Shown here: one piece after another, positions 44,201 to 53,369 of the stretch
Layout: each line of letters begins with the position of its first letter
Position numbering within the stretch: the first letter of the stretch is position 1
Origin: Hyaloraphidium curvatum
Taxonomy: Eukaryota > Monoblepharomycota > Hyaloraphidiomycetes > Hyaloraphidiales > Hyaloraphidiaceae
DNA length: 64,000 nucleotides
Direction of reading: 5' to 3'
NCBI GenBank assembly: GCA_025558095.1
Contig: JAIVFI010000032.1
Coordinates: 496,001 to 560,000, forward strand
Notes under the pieces: model-generated
Told to the model about the DNA's origin: nothing
Databases searched by the model: none
What the model saw: only the letters and a program-made list of their open reading frames with translations
Made by a program: the position numbers and the translations under genes

Positions 44201-46800
44201 AAAAGTGACCCCTCCGTAGACATCGTAGCCGGTTTCCACGGTGTCGAAACCCGCCAGCTGGATGAACCCGCCCTGCTGGGGCTGGACGAGGAACGCGCCC
44301 ATCTGCGTGCCTCCGTAGAGGTACCCGTCGGGGCCCAAAGTGAGCTGACCCCTACGGGGCGCGTCGAATGGGAATGGGGCGAGCACGGTGATCTCCCCCG
44401 AAGTGGTGACCCGGAAGACTGTTCCAGAATCCTGCGACCCGCCGCCCCTGGTCGTCGTGCCGTACAAATGCCTGTCGGCGCCGACGATCAAGCCGGCCTG
44501 CGGGTACGCGCCGTTCCACCACTCGAACGAGGCAATCGTGGAAAACTGCCCGTCGGGCGTTAGCCGGAACACTGTACCGCAGTCGCAGCCTGAAGTGTTC
44601 CAGTTCGCGCCGCCGATCCGCGTGGTGCCGTACCAGTTGCCGTCCGGGTGCTCTACCAGGCCCTGCGGGCGGCCGCGCGATCGATCGAAGCGGGCGAAGA
44701 TTGTCTGTGGAGGGCGAGGGAAATCAGAATATAGCATCGTAAACCCCCATAGAGGGACTTACGGCTGTGGCCACCCGCGTGGCTGTTGACGTCACCGTCG
44801 CCGTCCTGCTGGTTGTTGTCCGAGTGCTCCTTGAAGGCCGCGGCAGGTCCAAATCCAGCGCGAACACAGTCCCGCCCCACCCCTGCGGGCCAGAGGACGT
44901 GAATCCGTAAAGTCGGCCGTCGGCGCCCTGCACCAGCTCGTCCCCCGGGAGCCCGCCGGGGAGCACGGCGCCGCCCTGGCCAGGCGCCTCGCCGTTTGCA
45001 GTGAAGCTGACCACCCGCGCGAACCTCGATCCGTCGGGGCGCACCCGGAAGACCTGGCCCGCGGCCCCGTCGGCCCCCGCCCCGACGCCATACAGGGCGC
45101 CCGCGACGGGGACGACGCCCGCGGAGGGAAGCCCGCCGCGCTGCTCGTCGATCGTGACGAGGCGGCGGATCGCGGTGCCGTTGAAGACCCACACGCTGCC
45201 CCAGAGGGTGGAAAACTGGGGAATCCAGGGGATAAGGAACGATGACGCCGTGCCGACCAAAGAGCCGTCGGCGAGGGGATATGGTCGGGAGATTGGGCTG
45301 CGGGCGGAGGAAGATGAGCCGATGTGAGCAACAAGCGCGCGCCCAAAACTTACATGCACCCGACCGAAAGATCAAAATGAGCCAGCGTGGTCATGGACCC
45401 GTTCGTGGCGATCCTAAACAGAGTTCCGCAGCTTGGTCCGGGATCGTGGCGCGTCGTACCGTACAGTGACCCGTCCAAGCCGACGCTAAAGCCACCGACG
45501 AAGCTGAGCATGTCCCAAGGCCCATACCGCGCCAGCACGGTCCAATTGCCATCCATTGAGACCCGGAACACGGTCCGCGGGGTGACGCCGTAGAGAGCGC
45601 CGTCGGGCCCAAACACGAGCGGCGCTTGGGGGAAGGCCGAGGAGGCTCCGAAGGCGGGACGACGCGCGTCACCGGGCGTCATTCCCCATGTGAACGACGC
45701 AAGCACCGTGATCTCGCCACCCGTGGTGACCCGGACGACCGTCCCGACGTCGTGAGCACCGCCAACAAACGTGGTGCCGTACAGGTGGTCGTCCCCGCCG
45801 ACGATGAGGCCAGCGCGCGGGCTGGCTCCGTTTGTGCCGTTGAACGAGGCGATCGTCGACAACTGGCCGTCGGGCGTGAGGCGAAAGACGGTGCCGCAGT
45901 TGCAAGTTCCCGATCCACCAAACAGGGTGGTGCCGTACCAGTTGCCGTCCGGGTGCTCGGTGAGCCCCTCTGGTTGGGAGGGCAAAGCAAAGCGGGCGAG
46001 GACGGTCTGTGTCACGGGATGAGCGCCGGCCACAGGTCGGAGAGGAAGTTAAAGAACCCACCGGCGTGACGAGCACCGTCTCGATTGTGGTGGTGACCGT
46101 TCGTGACGTGGAAGAGGATCGGCTTGTCGACGAGCTCGTCGGCGTCCGGCTGGATGTCGTCACCGTCCTGGTCCTCGTCGTCCGAGTCAAAGACGTCGCC
46201 GTCCATGTGCTTGTCGATGCGGCGGTCAGGCTCGAGGAAGTAGCTGTCCGGCTCGTGCGGCTCAGGTTTGTCGTCTTCGCCATTTTGGTGCTTGTCGGGG
46301 TCCGGCTCGAAGAAGTGGGCGTCAGGCTGGTCGGAGTGAAGCTCGAGGACATGGTCGCCAGGTTGATCGAGGTGGTGCTGTTGGTGGTCCCCGGAGGAGG
46401 GATCGGGGAGGTCGTCGGCGGGACCGGGGGCGCCGGTGGAGGGGGCGGAGGAGGCGACGGGGGTGGCGGCGACGGGGGTGGGGGGGTCGGGGGCACGGGA
46501 GGCGGAGGAGGGGGAGGGGAAGGGGGGGGATAAGGCGGGACGGGGGGCGGAGGGGGTGGCGAAGGAGGTACCGGCGCTGGTGCCGTCGTGGGAGGCACTT
46601 GCTTCACCTGCACCGTCGTCCTGCGTCCGGTCGTCGTCGGCACGACCTTGCCCAGGGTCCGCCGGACCTTCTTGGTCGTAGTCTTCCGGCGCGTCGTGGT
46701 CCGCTTCTTCGTCCGGCGCTTCGAGGTGGTCTTCTTCTTGAGCTGCCGCGGCACCAGGCGGGGTCCAGCTCCTTGGTTATTTGCAACGGCATCCTTTGCC
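41221..46800 (-). CDS. Giant modular surface protein: GloVer-type repeats in three cassettes, GH17-like C-terminus
   Basis: Exons: up to about 46800-46062; 46006-45354; 45297-44763; 44704-44046; 43987-43399; 43341-42692; 42637-41221. All introns are GT-AG and all phases agree, giving about 1,750 residues. The first exon encodes a Lys/Arg/Thr-rich region, a Pro-rich region and a Ser/Thr region. Then come three cassettes, each with EHPDGNWYGTT, CDCGTVFRLTPDGQ, DGHLYG and FNGT motifs (tandem repeats of the Gloeobacter/Verrucomicrobia GloVer kind) and a Ser/Thr linker. The last about 270 residues (FTPPFNMIPGTTPSVLAAAG, AVRVIDIDDPAIINSLTDAG, VVLLIN) resemble the start of GH17 glucanases; a Glu pair is not obvious. 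A wall or surface role is inferred. The true 5' exon is unresolved. Confidence 0.8.
42030..43341 (-). repeat. GloVer cassette 3
   Basis: Exon A 43341-42692 starts TIVARFDRSSGAPQGLVEHP and ends in YTGC; exon B starts at 42637 with LGDGTVIGTATFGGG, FNGTRLENI and KELALGSDGRLYG. It continues through a Ser/Thr linker near 42030-42170 straight into the GH17-like domain. Confidence 0.8.
43399..44704 (-). repeat. GloVer cassette 2 (exon pair)
   Basis: Exon A 44704-44046 starts TIFARFDRSRGRPQGLVEHP and ends in FTGC; exon B 43987-43399 contains LPDGSIIGTTLSGG, FNGTGLERL, HELVLGGDGRLYG and a linker ending IISA. Exon A is nearly identical in its first 60 residues to that of cassette 3. Confidence 0.8.
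44763..46006 (-). repeat. GloVer cassette 1 (exon pair)
   Basis: Exon A 46006-45354 starts TVLARFALPSQPEGLTEHPD and ends in SVGC; exon B 45297-44763 contains LADGSLVGTASS, VFNGTAIRR, DELVQGADGRLYG and a Ser/Thr linker ending VATA. It is the most diverged of the three cassettes. Confidence 0.8.
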
Positions 46801-47226
46801 CGGGTACCCAATCAGCTCCTGCCCTACCCGAGCACCGTCCTTTCCGACCCACCTGGTTCGCGAGAGGTCCGGTATCGGGAGACGACGTCATTCCTGTCCC
46901 CCGACGCGTCTCCTCTCCTCCCATCGCCGTCGAGGACGCGAGAGGGCAGCAAACGGCGGCGGCATCGGTTCCGGAAGTGTCCTGGGCAAGCCAAGCGGAC
47001 GGCGGGCACGGCGGGCACCAGTCGCGGCGGGACGCGTCCCGTTCGCGCTCCGCCCCATCGAATCGGCTTTCCCGCCACTGGTGCTGAATCTCCGATTCCG
47101 GAGCATTGCTGGAGCCCAAGGATACGGGGCAGCAGCAGCCGGCATCGGGCAAAGACGCGCTGTGGGAGGAAGGTGCGGTCGGTCAGTCAGCCTGTCTCCC
47201 AATTCCGCAACTCCCCAGGGCCCCAC

Positions 47227-47366
47227 CTGCAAGCGGGGCCAACGATCCAAAGTCCCGGAAACGGTCCAACAAGCGATCGGTGGTTGCCAGGCTCGGCGAC
47301 GGCAAGGAGGATCGGAATGCAGATTGAGAGAAGGGCCACTGCGGCGAGCGGCAGCGTGGGCGCCAT
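47227..47366 (-). other. Candidate signal-peptide exon of the giant GloVer gene
   Basis: The ATG at 47366 opens MAPTLPLAAVALLSICIPIL, LAVAEPGNHRS, an excellent signal peptide, and runs to a CAG|GTGGGG donor-like site at 47227/47226. It lies upstream on the same strand as the GloVer gene, whose first visible exon has no ATG of its own. The connection is a guess. Confidence 0.35.
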
Positions 47367-48246
47367 CCTCGCGGCCGGCCGCAACAAAACGGAACGAGAG
47401 CCGGTGGGCTGCGAAAGCAGGAAAGGAGAATGTCAAGAACTGTGCCATTTGCCGCTCTCCGGCCGGGTCAGCGTTCATCACCGGACCCCGCCCGCAGGAC
47501 CCCGCCCGCAACCCTCCTTCCGGTCCGCCGCGGTCGGCCATCGCGTCCCGATCGTGCCAAGAGCGAACATCGCGGCCCCGAGGCCTCTCTCCTGTCCAAC
47601 ATCGCGCCAATCGGGGACCGTACGCCGCCGGCATTGAAGCGCGCCAGACCCGCAGCCCTTGCCGCTTGTTGTGCTCCCCGCCACGTACCTTCCGCGGAGG
47701 GCGACCGATCTCTTTCCTTGGGCACAGAGCAGACAGGAGTGCCGCAGCGCCGCAGGAAACGGACCAAAGCGTGGCCGTCGCGCGATTACGGCGGCACTGC
47801 ACGCAGGGTCCGCGGCCGGCGGCCGCCGGCCGCTGACCCGTGCGCAGACCGGCGCAACGCCCCGCCCCGCCGTGCGATCGCAGTTCGACCGGACGGCGCA
47901 AAATGGAAGCAGGCACCGGTTTTCCACGGCACTTTGCACGACCCTTGGTGCATCCCCTCCTTACCTGGATGGTTCCGCCGCGGGGTGACGCGGCGGGCAA
48001 GACGGAGTCCTGGCGCTGGACCCTTTTGCGCTCCGCTACACCCATGCTCCGTCCCGCTCGCCCGCTGCGGACGGAGACTTGGGGAACCTACGCCGGCGAC
48101 GCGGATGGATCACGGGGACGTCCGCCTCCCGCCGCGGGGCGCAGGCCGGACCGCGGACCGGAAAGCGAACTGTGACCCCGCCCGGCTTTGCGGACGGCGG
48201 CGGCCGCGCGCAAAGCGCACCGCTCCCTCCCCCACTCCGCCCGAAG
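47367..48246. other. Gene-poor stretch
   Basis: About 880 nt with long open frames on both strands that have Arg/Pro/Ala-rich, non-protein-like composition. It must contain the divergent promoters of the genes on either side. No RNA gene or repeat was recognised. Confidence 0.4.
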
Positions 48247-48863
48247 ATGGCCGGCTTCCTCGACGTGGCAATCGCCACGCAACTCCTCTCCCTGGCCTCC
48301 GACGACGGAACGCTGCACACCCGCGAGCGGCGCAACGGGGACCTCGGCACGGCGCCCGTGACAAAGCGGGGGGAAACGCTGGACGGGTTCCTGGAGGAGT
48401 ATTCGGCGACTGTGGCGGAGGCGGCGAGGGGGAAGGTGGCCAAGGGGGAGGCGGTGCCGCGGCTGGGGGTCGACGTCGACGACATCGGGGAGGTGGAGAG
48501 GAATTTGGGCGAGAAGCTGAGGGCAGGAAGGAGGCACGACGATGCTGCGAGCGCGAGGTCGAGAGGGTCCTCGGTGGCGAGCTCGCTGAGGGGGCTGCTG
48601 CGGCCGCGGAGCAGGAGCGCGGACCCCCGGGTGAGGGAGGTGGAGGACGGCGGCGGGGTCGTGGCGGATCCGGAGATGGTCAAGAGGGCAAAGGAGGAGG
48701 CGGCCAAGAGGCCGTCGGCGCTGGACAGGTGGGAGCGATCGCGTCGTTCGGTTGGCACTGTCCGGCGGGATCCTGATGCGTGGTCTCGGCATGCAGGGTC
48801 TGGCAGGAGATCAGGTACAACAAGGACTCCCCCGTCAAGATCTTGCTGGACAACGTGTCGTGA
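48247..48863 (+). CDS. Unrecognised 182-residue protein with conserved-looking C-terminus
   Basis: Two exons, 48247-48728 and 48797-48863, intron 48729-48796 (GTGGGA...ATGCAG), phase 2. The protein starts MAGFLDVAIATQLLSLASDD, has TKRGETLDGFLEEYSATVAE, an Asp-rich GVDVDDIGEVERNL, a basic Ser/Arg stretch (SRGSSVASSLRGLLRPRSRS) and ends SALDRVWQEIRYNKDSPVKI, LLDNVS. The final segment joined across the intron looks like an amphipathic helix plus strand. No targeting signal is seen. Family unknown. Confidence 0.65.
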
Positions 48864-48974
48864 CCGGTTTCGTCGAGTCCACCGCTGATGTATGCGCTCT
48901 TGGTATTCCATGCGGCTTGTGTTGCCACTGTTGACCTCGCAGGAACGACGGATGGTCAACCCGAAGGCACGGGC

Positions 48975-49514
48975 CTAAGCCTTCCACAGCGCGTCCCGGA
49001 TCTTGAGCACGGTCGCCCAGTTCCTCCCCGTCCACCCCGGCCCGAGCACCCCCTTCGTCAGCGCCCTGTTGGACGCGCTCCTTGCAACCCCATTGGGCAG
49101 CCACAGGTGCAGCTCGCGCCCGTGCAGCTCCCACACCTCGTCCCCGCGTTTCAGCGCCTCCAGTGCGCGCACGGCGTCAGGCAAGGGCGCTCGGTCGAGG
49201 AACACCACGAGCGTCCGGGACGGGTCCGTCGCGACGGCCGAGAGCGGGTTGAGCGCGGCGACGGCGTCGATGTCCTCCTTGGTCCGCGATATGACCGGCA
49301 CGTCCAGGTCGAGCTCCGCGACCAGAAGGTCGTGCACGGCCCCGGCGAGCGCGTCGGCGTCCAGTTCCGTCGTGCAGACGGCGTTGCCCGAGTTGAGGAG
49401 GGTGCGGACGTCGGTGGAGCCGGCCGCCGCGACGATGCGGGCAAAGTCGGCCATCGCGATGCGGTTGGCGCCGCCGACGTTGACGCCACGGAGGAGGAGG
49501 GCGACCCGCGTCAT
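48975..49514 (-). CDS. DUF1697 family protein
   Basis: An intronless frame of 179 residues starting MTRVALLLRGVNVGGANRIA, the hallmark start of DUF1697 proteins (L-R-G-I/V-N-V-G-G). It continues ADFARIVAAAGSTDVRTLLN, SGNAV, a middle domain VPVISRTKEDIDAVAALNPL, and the end GVARSASNRALTKGVLGPGW, TGRNWATVLKI. An upstream in-frame Met at 49595 would add 27 Pro/Ser-rich residues, but the family begins at 49514. DUF1697 proteins are common in bacteria and patchy in fungi; the fold is two ferredoxin-like halves and no biochemical role is established. Intronless and bacterial in look. Confidence 0.85.
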   Translation of the reverse strand: MTRVALLLRGVNVGGANRIAMADFARIVAAAGSTDVRTLLNSGNAVCTTELDADALAGAVHDLLVAELDLDVPVISRTKEDIDAVAALNPLSAVATDPSRTLVVFLDRAPLPDAVRALEALKRGDEVWELHGRELHLWLPNGVARSASNRALTKGVLGPGWTGRNWATVLKIRDALWKA

Positions 49515-49682
49515 TTTTGGGGTTTGGGGCGGAGGTGGAGAGCCGAGCTCGGCGACGCTCGTCCCAACTTCCATCGACGTCGGACTTGACCGCAACTTCC
49601 GCGATTAATGCCTCTCTGGTGTTCAGAATAGTGTATCGGCATGTTGTCGGCCTCCAGGCCCAATGAACCCTCCTCGATCCAG

Positions 49683-50408
49683 CTACAGCCTCTCTATCGC
49701 CCGGTCCCCCTTCCCCCCCGCCTCCCTCCCTTTCCGCTCCATCGGCCTGGCCGGGGTGCCGATCCACGTCACTCCGCCTTCCGTGATGCTCCTCAGCACC
49801 CCCGAATTCAACCCAATGACCGTCCAGGGCGCCACGCCGACGTGGTCCCCCACGTGCGCGTTCAAACCCAGATGCACCCCCTCCTCCAGCCTCGTCCCGC
49901 CCCCTATCGAATTGTGCCCGTTGAGCTGCACGTAATCCCCGACGCGGCAGTCGTGCGAGATGATGGTGAACGGACCCACGTGGCAGAAGGCCCCGACGCT
50001 CGCGTTGGGCCCGATGCGGGCAAAGGGCGCGACGAAGGTGCCCTCGCCAAAGGTGCAGTTCATGGCGGGGCAGAGGAGCGGGTGCATCGCCGGCGGGAAG
50101 CGGATGCCGGGGAGGAGGGAGCGCAGGCGGGCCGCGAGGCGCTTCCGCGAGGCCGGGGTGCCGTGCGAGACGAAGACGTCGAGTTGCGGGTGCCGGGAAG
50201 CGAATTCCAGCGCCTCGTTCTCGCTCCGGAGGTGGACGAAGCCCGCGGCGGTCAGGGCGGGGTGGATCCCCGGGCCGTCGTCCCAGCAGGCGGCGTTCCC
50301 ATCCCTCGCGGCGGTGGCGTAGCGCGGTGCCACGGCCTCCCACAGCACGCCGGCCTGCCCGCCGCCGCAGCGGAAGAGCACGGCGGGCGCCGGCGGGGCG
50401 GGTTCCAT
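49683..50408 (-). CDS. NeuD/PglD-like sugar O- or N-acyltransferase (left-handed beta-helix)
   Basis: An intronless frame of 241 residues from MEPAPPAPAVLFRCGGGQAG. The N-terminal half is a nucleotide-sugar-binding-like alpha/beta domain (GNAACWDDGPGIHPALTAAG, LDVFVSHGTPASRKRLAARL). The C-terminal half has hexapeptide repeats of the left-handed parallel beta-helix: GTFVAPFARIGPNASVGAF, HVGPFTIISHDCRVGDYVQL, NGHNSIGGGTRLEEGVHLGL, VGDHVGVAPWTVIGLNSGVL, GTPARPM. This is the layout of sialic-acid and bacillosamine acyltransferases. His in NGHNSIG may be the general base. The normal partners are bacterial surface-sugar genes, none of which are here, so the substrate is open and bacterial origin plausible. 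Confidence 0.8.
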   Translation of the reverse strand: MEPAPPAPAVLFRCGGGQAGVLWEAVAPRYATAARDGNAACWDDGPGIHPALTAAGFVHLRSENEALEFASRHPQLDVFVSHGTPASRKRLAARLRSLLPGIRFPPAMHPLLCPAMNCTFGEGTFVAPFARIGPNASVGAFCHVGPFTIISHDCRVGDYVQLNGHNSIGGGTRLEEGVHLGLNAHVGDHVGVAPWTVIGLNSGVLRSITEGGVTWIGTPARPMERKGREAGGKGDRAIERL

Positions 50409-50842
50409 GGCAGGGCGAGATAGGGAGGCTTTGTGATTGCGGATTTCGGGGTCTGGCCGTCCGGGCACTGCCTGAAGGTCCGCTCGGTGGCCGTTCGTCC
50501 GATGCGTTGGCCGCTTCTCTTGGCACCTCCTTCACCCGGTCCGACGACCTCCACCGGACGGATGTCATCTGTTCCGGCAGCTCCGGCATCCCGCTCAGCC
50601 CGGAACGAGGGCCGGCGTGTTGCCAAGATCAAGTCAAGGCGGCTCCAGCAGAAATCGATTCCGGGGGGCCCCTAGCAAGAACCGCCCGTTGTTCATCTAA
50701 TGTAGCAGGTATGCTCGGCGAACGGCTTTTATGGACTCATCGCCATCTTGGGCGGCCACGACCTCCAAGGTATCCGCCCCGCTGTCCGCCCCGCCGAGCC
50801 TGCCTGACCTGCCTCGCTTTCACCACCACACCCGAGCCCGCG

Positions 50843-51991
50843 ATGGACCCCTCCCCCGACGCCCCCCCTCCATCGGACGCGTCCGACGCGTGCTCCGAGG
50901 AGGCCTCGCCGTGGTCCTTCCCGCCCGAGGTCTTCCTCGCGCTCGCCGCCTTCCTGGGCCCGCAGTCGCGGGCACTGCTGGAGCTCTCCCTCGCCTCGCG
51001 CGAGATGCACCATCTCTTGCTCCCGACCCTCCTGAGACGCGTCGTTGTGCCCGATCCCCCTTCGCCCGGGTCGGTCGACGCGTTCCTGGCCGGAACCGGC
51101 GCGGGGTTCGCGCCGGACCGCCTGCGCCTCGTGCGGCACCTCGCGCTGCCGCCCTCCTGGGACTCAGGCGGCCCCGTGCTGAGACGATGCCGCTCCCTGA
51201 CCCGCCTGGACTGCGAGGCCGCGTCGGCGGAGGACCTCGTGCTGCTCCAAGAGCTCGCGCCGCCCTCCCTCCTCCACCTCTCCCTCCGCATCCGGGGCGA
51301 GCCGTACGTGCCCCCCCTGTTCGCCCTGGACCTGCCGCACCTATTGCACCTCTCATACCGCGGCCCAATCCACGCCCGCATCGAAGCCGCCGCGCTCGCC
51401 CTCCCGGCCCTCGAGACCATCGACACGCACTACGACCAGCCCCTGGACCAGCTCGCCGAGGCCGGCGACGACGTGTACCCGGACTTCCTCGCCAAAATCC
51501 GCACCCTCACCTTCAGGAAGCCCGACCTGCTCGAGGCGCTGGCACGCCGCCCCGAGTTCCGGCCCCGCGCGGTGGTCCAGGAGCCGGGACAGCGGCCGGC
51601 GGAACCGGCGCGGAGCACGCACGAGATGCGGATCCTGGCCGCCGCCCGGGAGGTGCCGAGCGTGAGGGAGGTGGAGATGAACACGCTGTCGAGCACGGCT
51701 CTGTGCGCGTGGTACGACCCGAAGCTCGAGTCGGTCAAGGTGCGCAGGGCGAGGCTGGACATCTCCCCCGCCTTCTTCGAGACGCGCGCGAAGGAGCTGG
51801 CGGAAGTCAACCCCAAGCTCGCCCTGGACGCCCCTCCGTCGGCCGGGGAGCCGGTCGTGGAGATGGCCGTGGACACGGACGCGCCGCACCCCGACGGACC
51901 CGAGGCAAGGGACGCCGAGCTGGCGTTCTGGAGGCGGATGGGCGGGGTGCGGGTGGTGATCGCGCCGCAGGCGGGTGGGCAGGGGGCGTAG
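50843..51991 (+). CDS. F-box/LRR-like protein
   Basis: An intronless frame of 382 residues starting MDPSPDAPPPSDASDACSEE. SFPPEVFLALAAFLGPQSR, then LLELSLASREMHHLLLPTLL, RRVVV is the F-box pattern (P-x-E-[VI]-x-x-x-[IL]-x-x-[FY]-L...S). It is followed by irregular Leu-rich repeats (CRSLTRLDCEAASAEDLVLL, PPSLLHLSLRIRG, LALPALETID). The last 120 residues are charged and contain VPSVREVEMNTLSSTALCAW. F-box proteins bring substrates to SCF ubiquitin ligases. This type of fungal F-box protein is usually part of a large expanded family. No targeting signal is present. The upstream frame to 50327 is open but not protein-like. Confidence 0.75.
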   Translation: MDPSPDAPPPSDASDACSEEASPWSFPPEVFLALAAFLGPQSRALLELSLASREMHHLLLPTLLRRVVVPDPPSPGSVDAFLAGTGAGFAPDRLRLVRHLALPPSWDSGGPVLRRCRSLTRLDCEAASAEDLVLLQELAPPSLLHLSLRIRGEPYVPPLFALDLPHLLHLSYRGPIHARIEAAALALPALETIDTHYDQPLDQLAEAGDDVYPDFLAKIRTLTFRKPDLLEALARRPEFRPRAVVQEPGQRPAEPARSTHEMRILAAAREVPSVREVEMNTLSSTALCAWYDPKLESVKVRRARLDISPAFFETRAKELAEVNPKLALDAPPSAGEPVVEMAVDTDAPHPDGPEARDAELAFWRRMGGVRVVIAPQAGGQGA

Positions 51992-53369
51992 GCCCGGGGG
52001 CCGGGCATCGTCAGCTCGAAGTACGGAACCCCGCGGACGCCGGTTCCGGGCTGCATCGGCCTCGGGGGGAACGCGGTCGCGGTTGCCGGATCGGCACGGC
52101 GGGACTGCGCAGCACGGGCTTCCGGGCTCGATTCTCCGAGGGACCCGGCTCCCGATGAAGGGACGGCGGAGGGGGCGCTGGTGCGCGGTGGCGGGCCGGT
52201 CTTGCGCGGAGGCGTCCTCGGGGCGGCGACTGGAGGGGACGGCGATGGACGCGGGACTCGTCGGGGACGCGGGGCCATCCCGACGGCGGGCCACCGGGGG
52301 ATCCGGTGCTCCGGTCGGGGGCGTCGGCGCGATCTGCGGATCTCGCCGTGTGCGGCGGGAAGATCCGGCCGCGTCGTTTCTCCGGCTCCATACAGATCGG
52401 CGATGTGTTCGCATACCGGCCCGACCGGTCCCGGTCCCGTTCGAGGACCGCCTCTCCCGCCCCCCTCGCTCGCGGGTCCCCCATCATCTCGCTGACGGAG
52501 CACCGGAAATTCCAGGGCGGTGCCCGCCTTCCCGACTAGGGACCGGGTCGCTGGCGGTGCAATAAGCTCAGGCAATGACGAACCTTGTCCTTGTTTTGGG
52601 TCGCTGGCGGTGCTGCACTGGCTGTGCCGGCTGGGCGCCCCGGGGTGGTGCCATCCGGCGCGGATGGCCGGCAAGACCCAAGGAAGTCATCCGGAAAGGC
52701 GGCGGGGAGCGTCCGGCGGGGTGGATTGCGCGGTGGGCGTGGTCCGCGGCGGGAACCCGAGTGAGCCTCGCGGGGCGGTGCGGGAACGGGGATCTTCGGG
52801 GGCGCCGGGCGGCCCACCCCCTGCGCGCGAATCTTTGGGATGGCATCCGGGAAGCAGATCCCGGACTTTCTGCGCTTCGGGACGCCGGTTCCAGCGCGCG
52901 GCAGGGGTCGGAAGTCGCAAAGCCGATCCCCAAAATCTAGGGGCCGATATCCGTTCCCCGGCCTGGACCATGACGCCAGCCTCGCTCCGCAACGCGATCT
53001 CGCGGCCGGGAGGGCACCGGGAGACTCAGAGGGGTTGGAATCAGTGTTAATTGGTCCAGCAGATCCTCCCGGACGCCCAGGACCGGGGGGAAGTCCGGTT
53101 TCCCGGTTAGTCACCGCCCGCACTATCTTCCCTCACTCTGGGACAGAGCTGCCTGTGCAGCGAATCCGGCCATCTGCGCCCGCAATAGACGATGTTGGGT
53201 ACTGGCAAGCCTACCGGAAGCTTCCATGCAGCGCGCATGCAACCCCGGTGGGTTGGTCAGCAGGGACTTTGCTGTGGGCGGCTTTGCGGGCCGCAACAAT
53301 GGAAGGTGCTAGGTTCTGGTGCGGATGACATACGCCGCCCACCAAACACCCCCCGCGCGCCCGCCCACG
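51992..53369. other. Long gene-free stretch
   Basis: About 1.38 kb between the F-box gene and the chitin-binding gene. Open frames occur on both strands but show no motif, signal peptide or splice-consistent exon. Its right end must hold the promoter of the gene at 53370. Confidence 0.5.

Noticed and set aside
46430-46560. GGGGGA-type simple repeat as a stand-alone repeat
   Set aside because: On the minus strand it encodes the Pro-rich PPPPSPPPP segment of the GloVer gene, so it is coding low complexity.
46809-46811. Start of the GloVer gene at 46811
   Set aside because: The codon there is TTG and a TGA lies immediately upstream in frame; the exon must begin at an acceptor downstream of it and the real start lies in an earlier exon.
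47430-48776. Plus-strand frame of 448 codons
   Set aside because: Composition is Arg/Pro/Ala-rich without motif, and its second half is the wrong frame of the gene at 48247.
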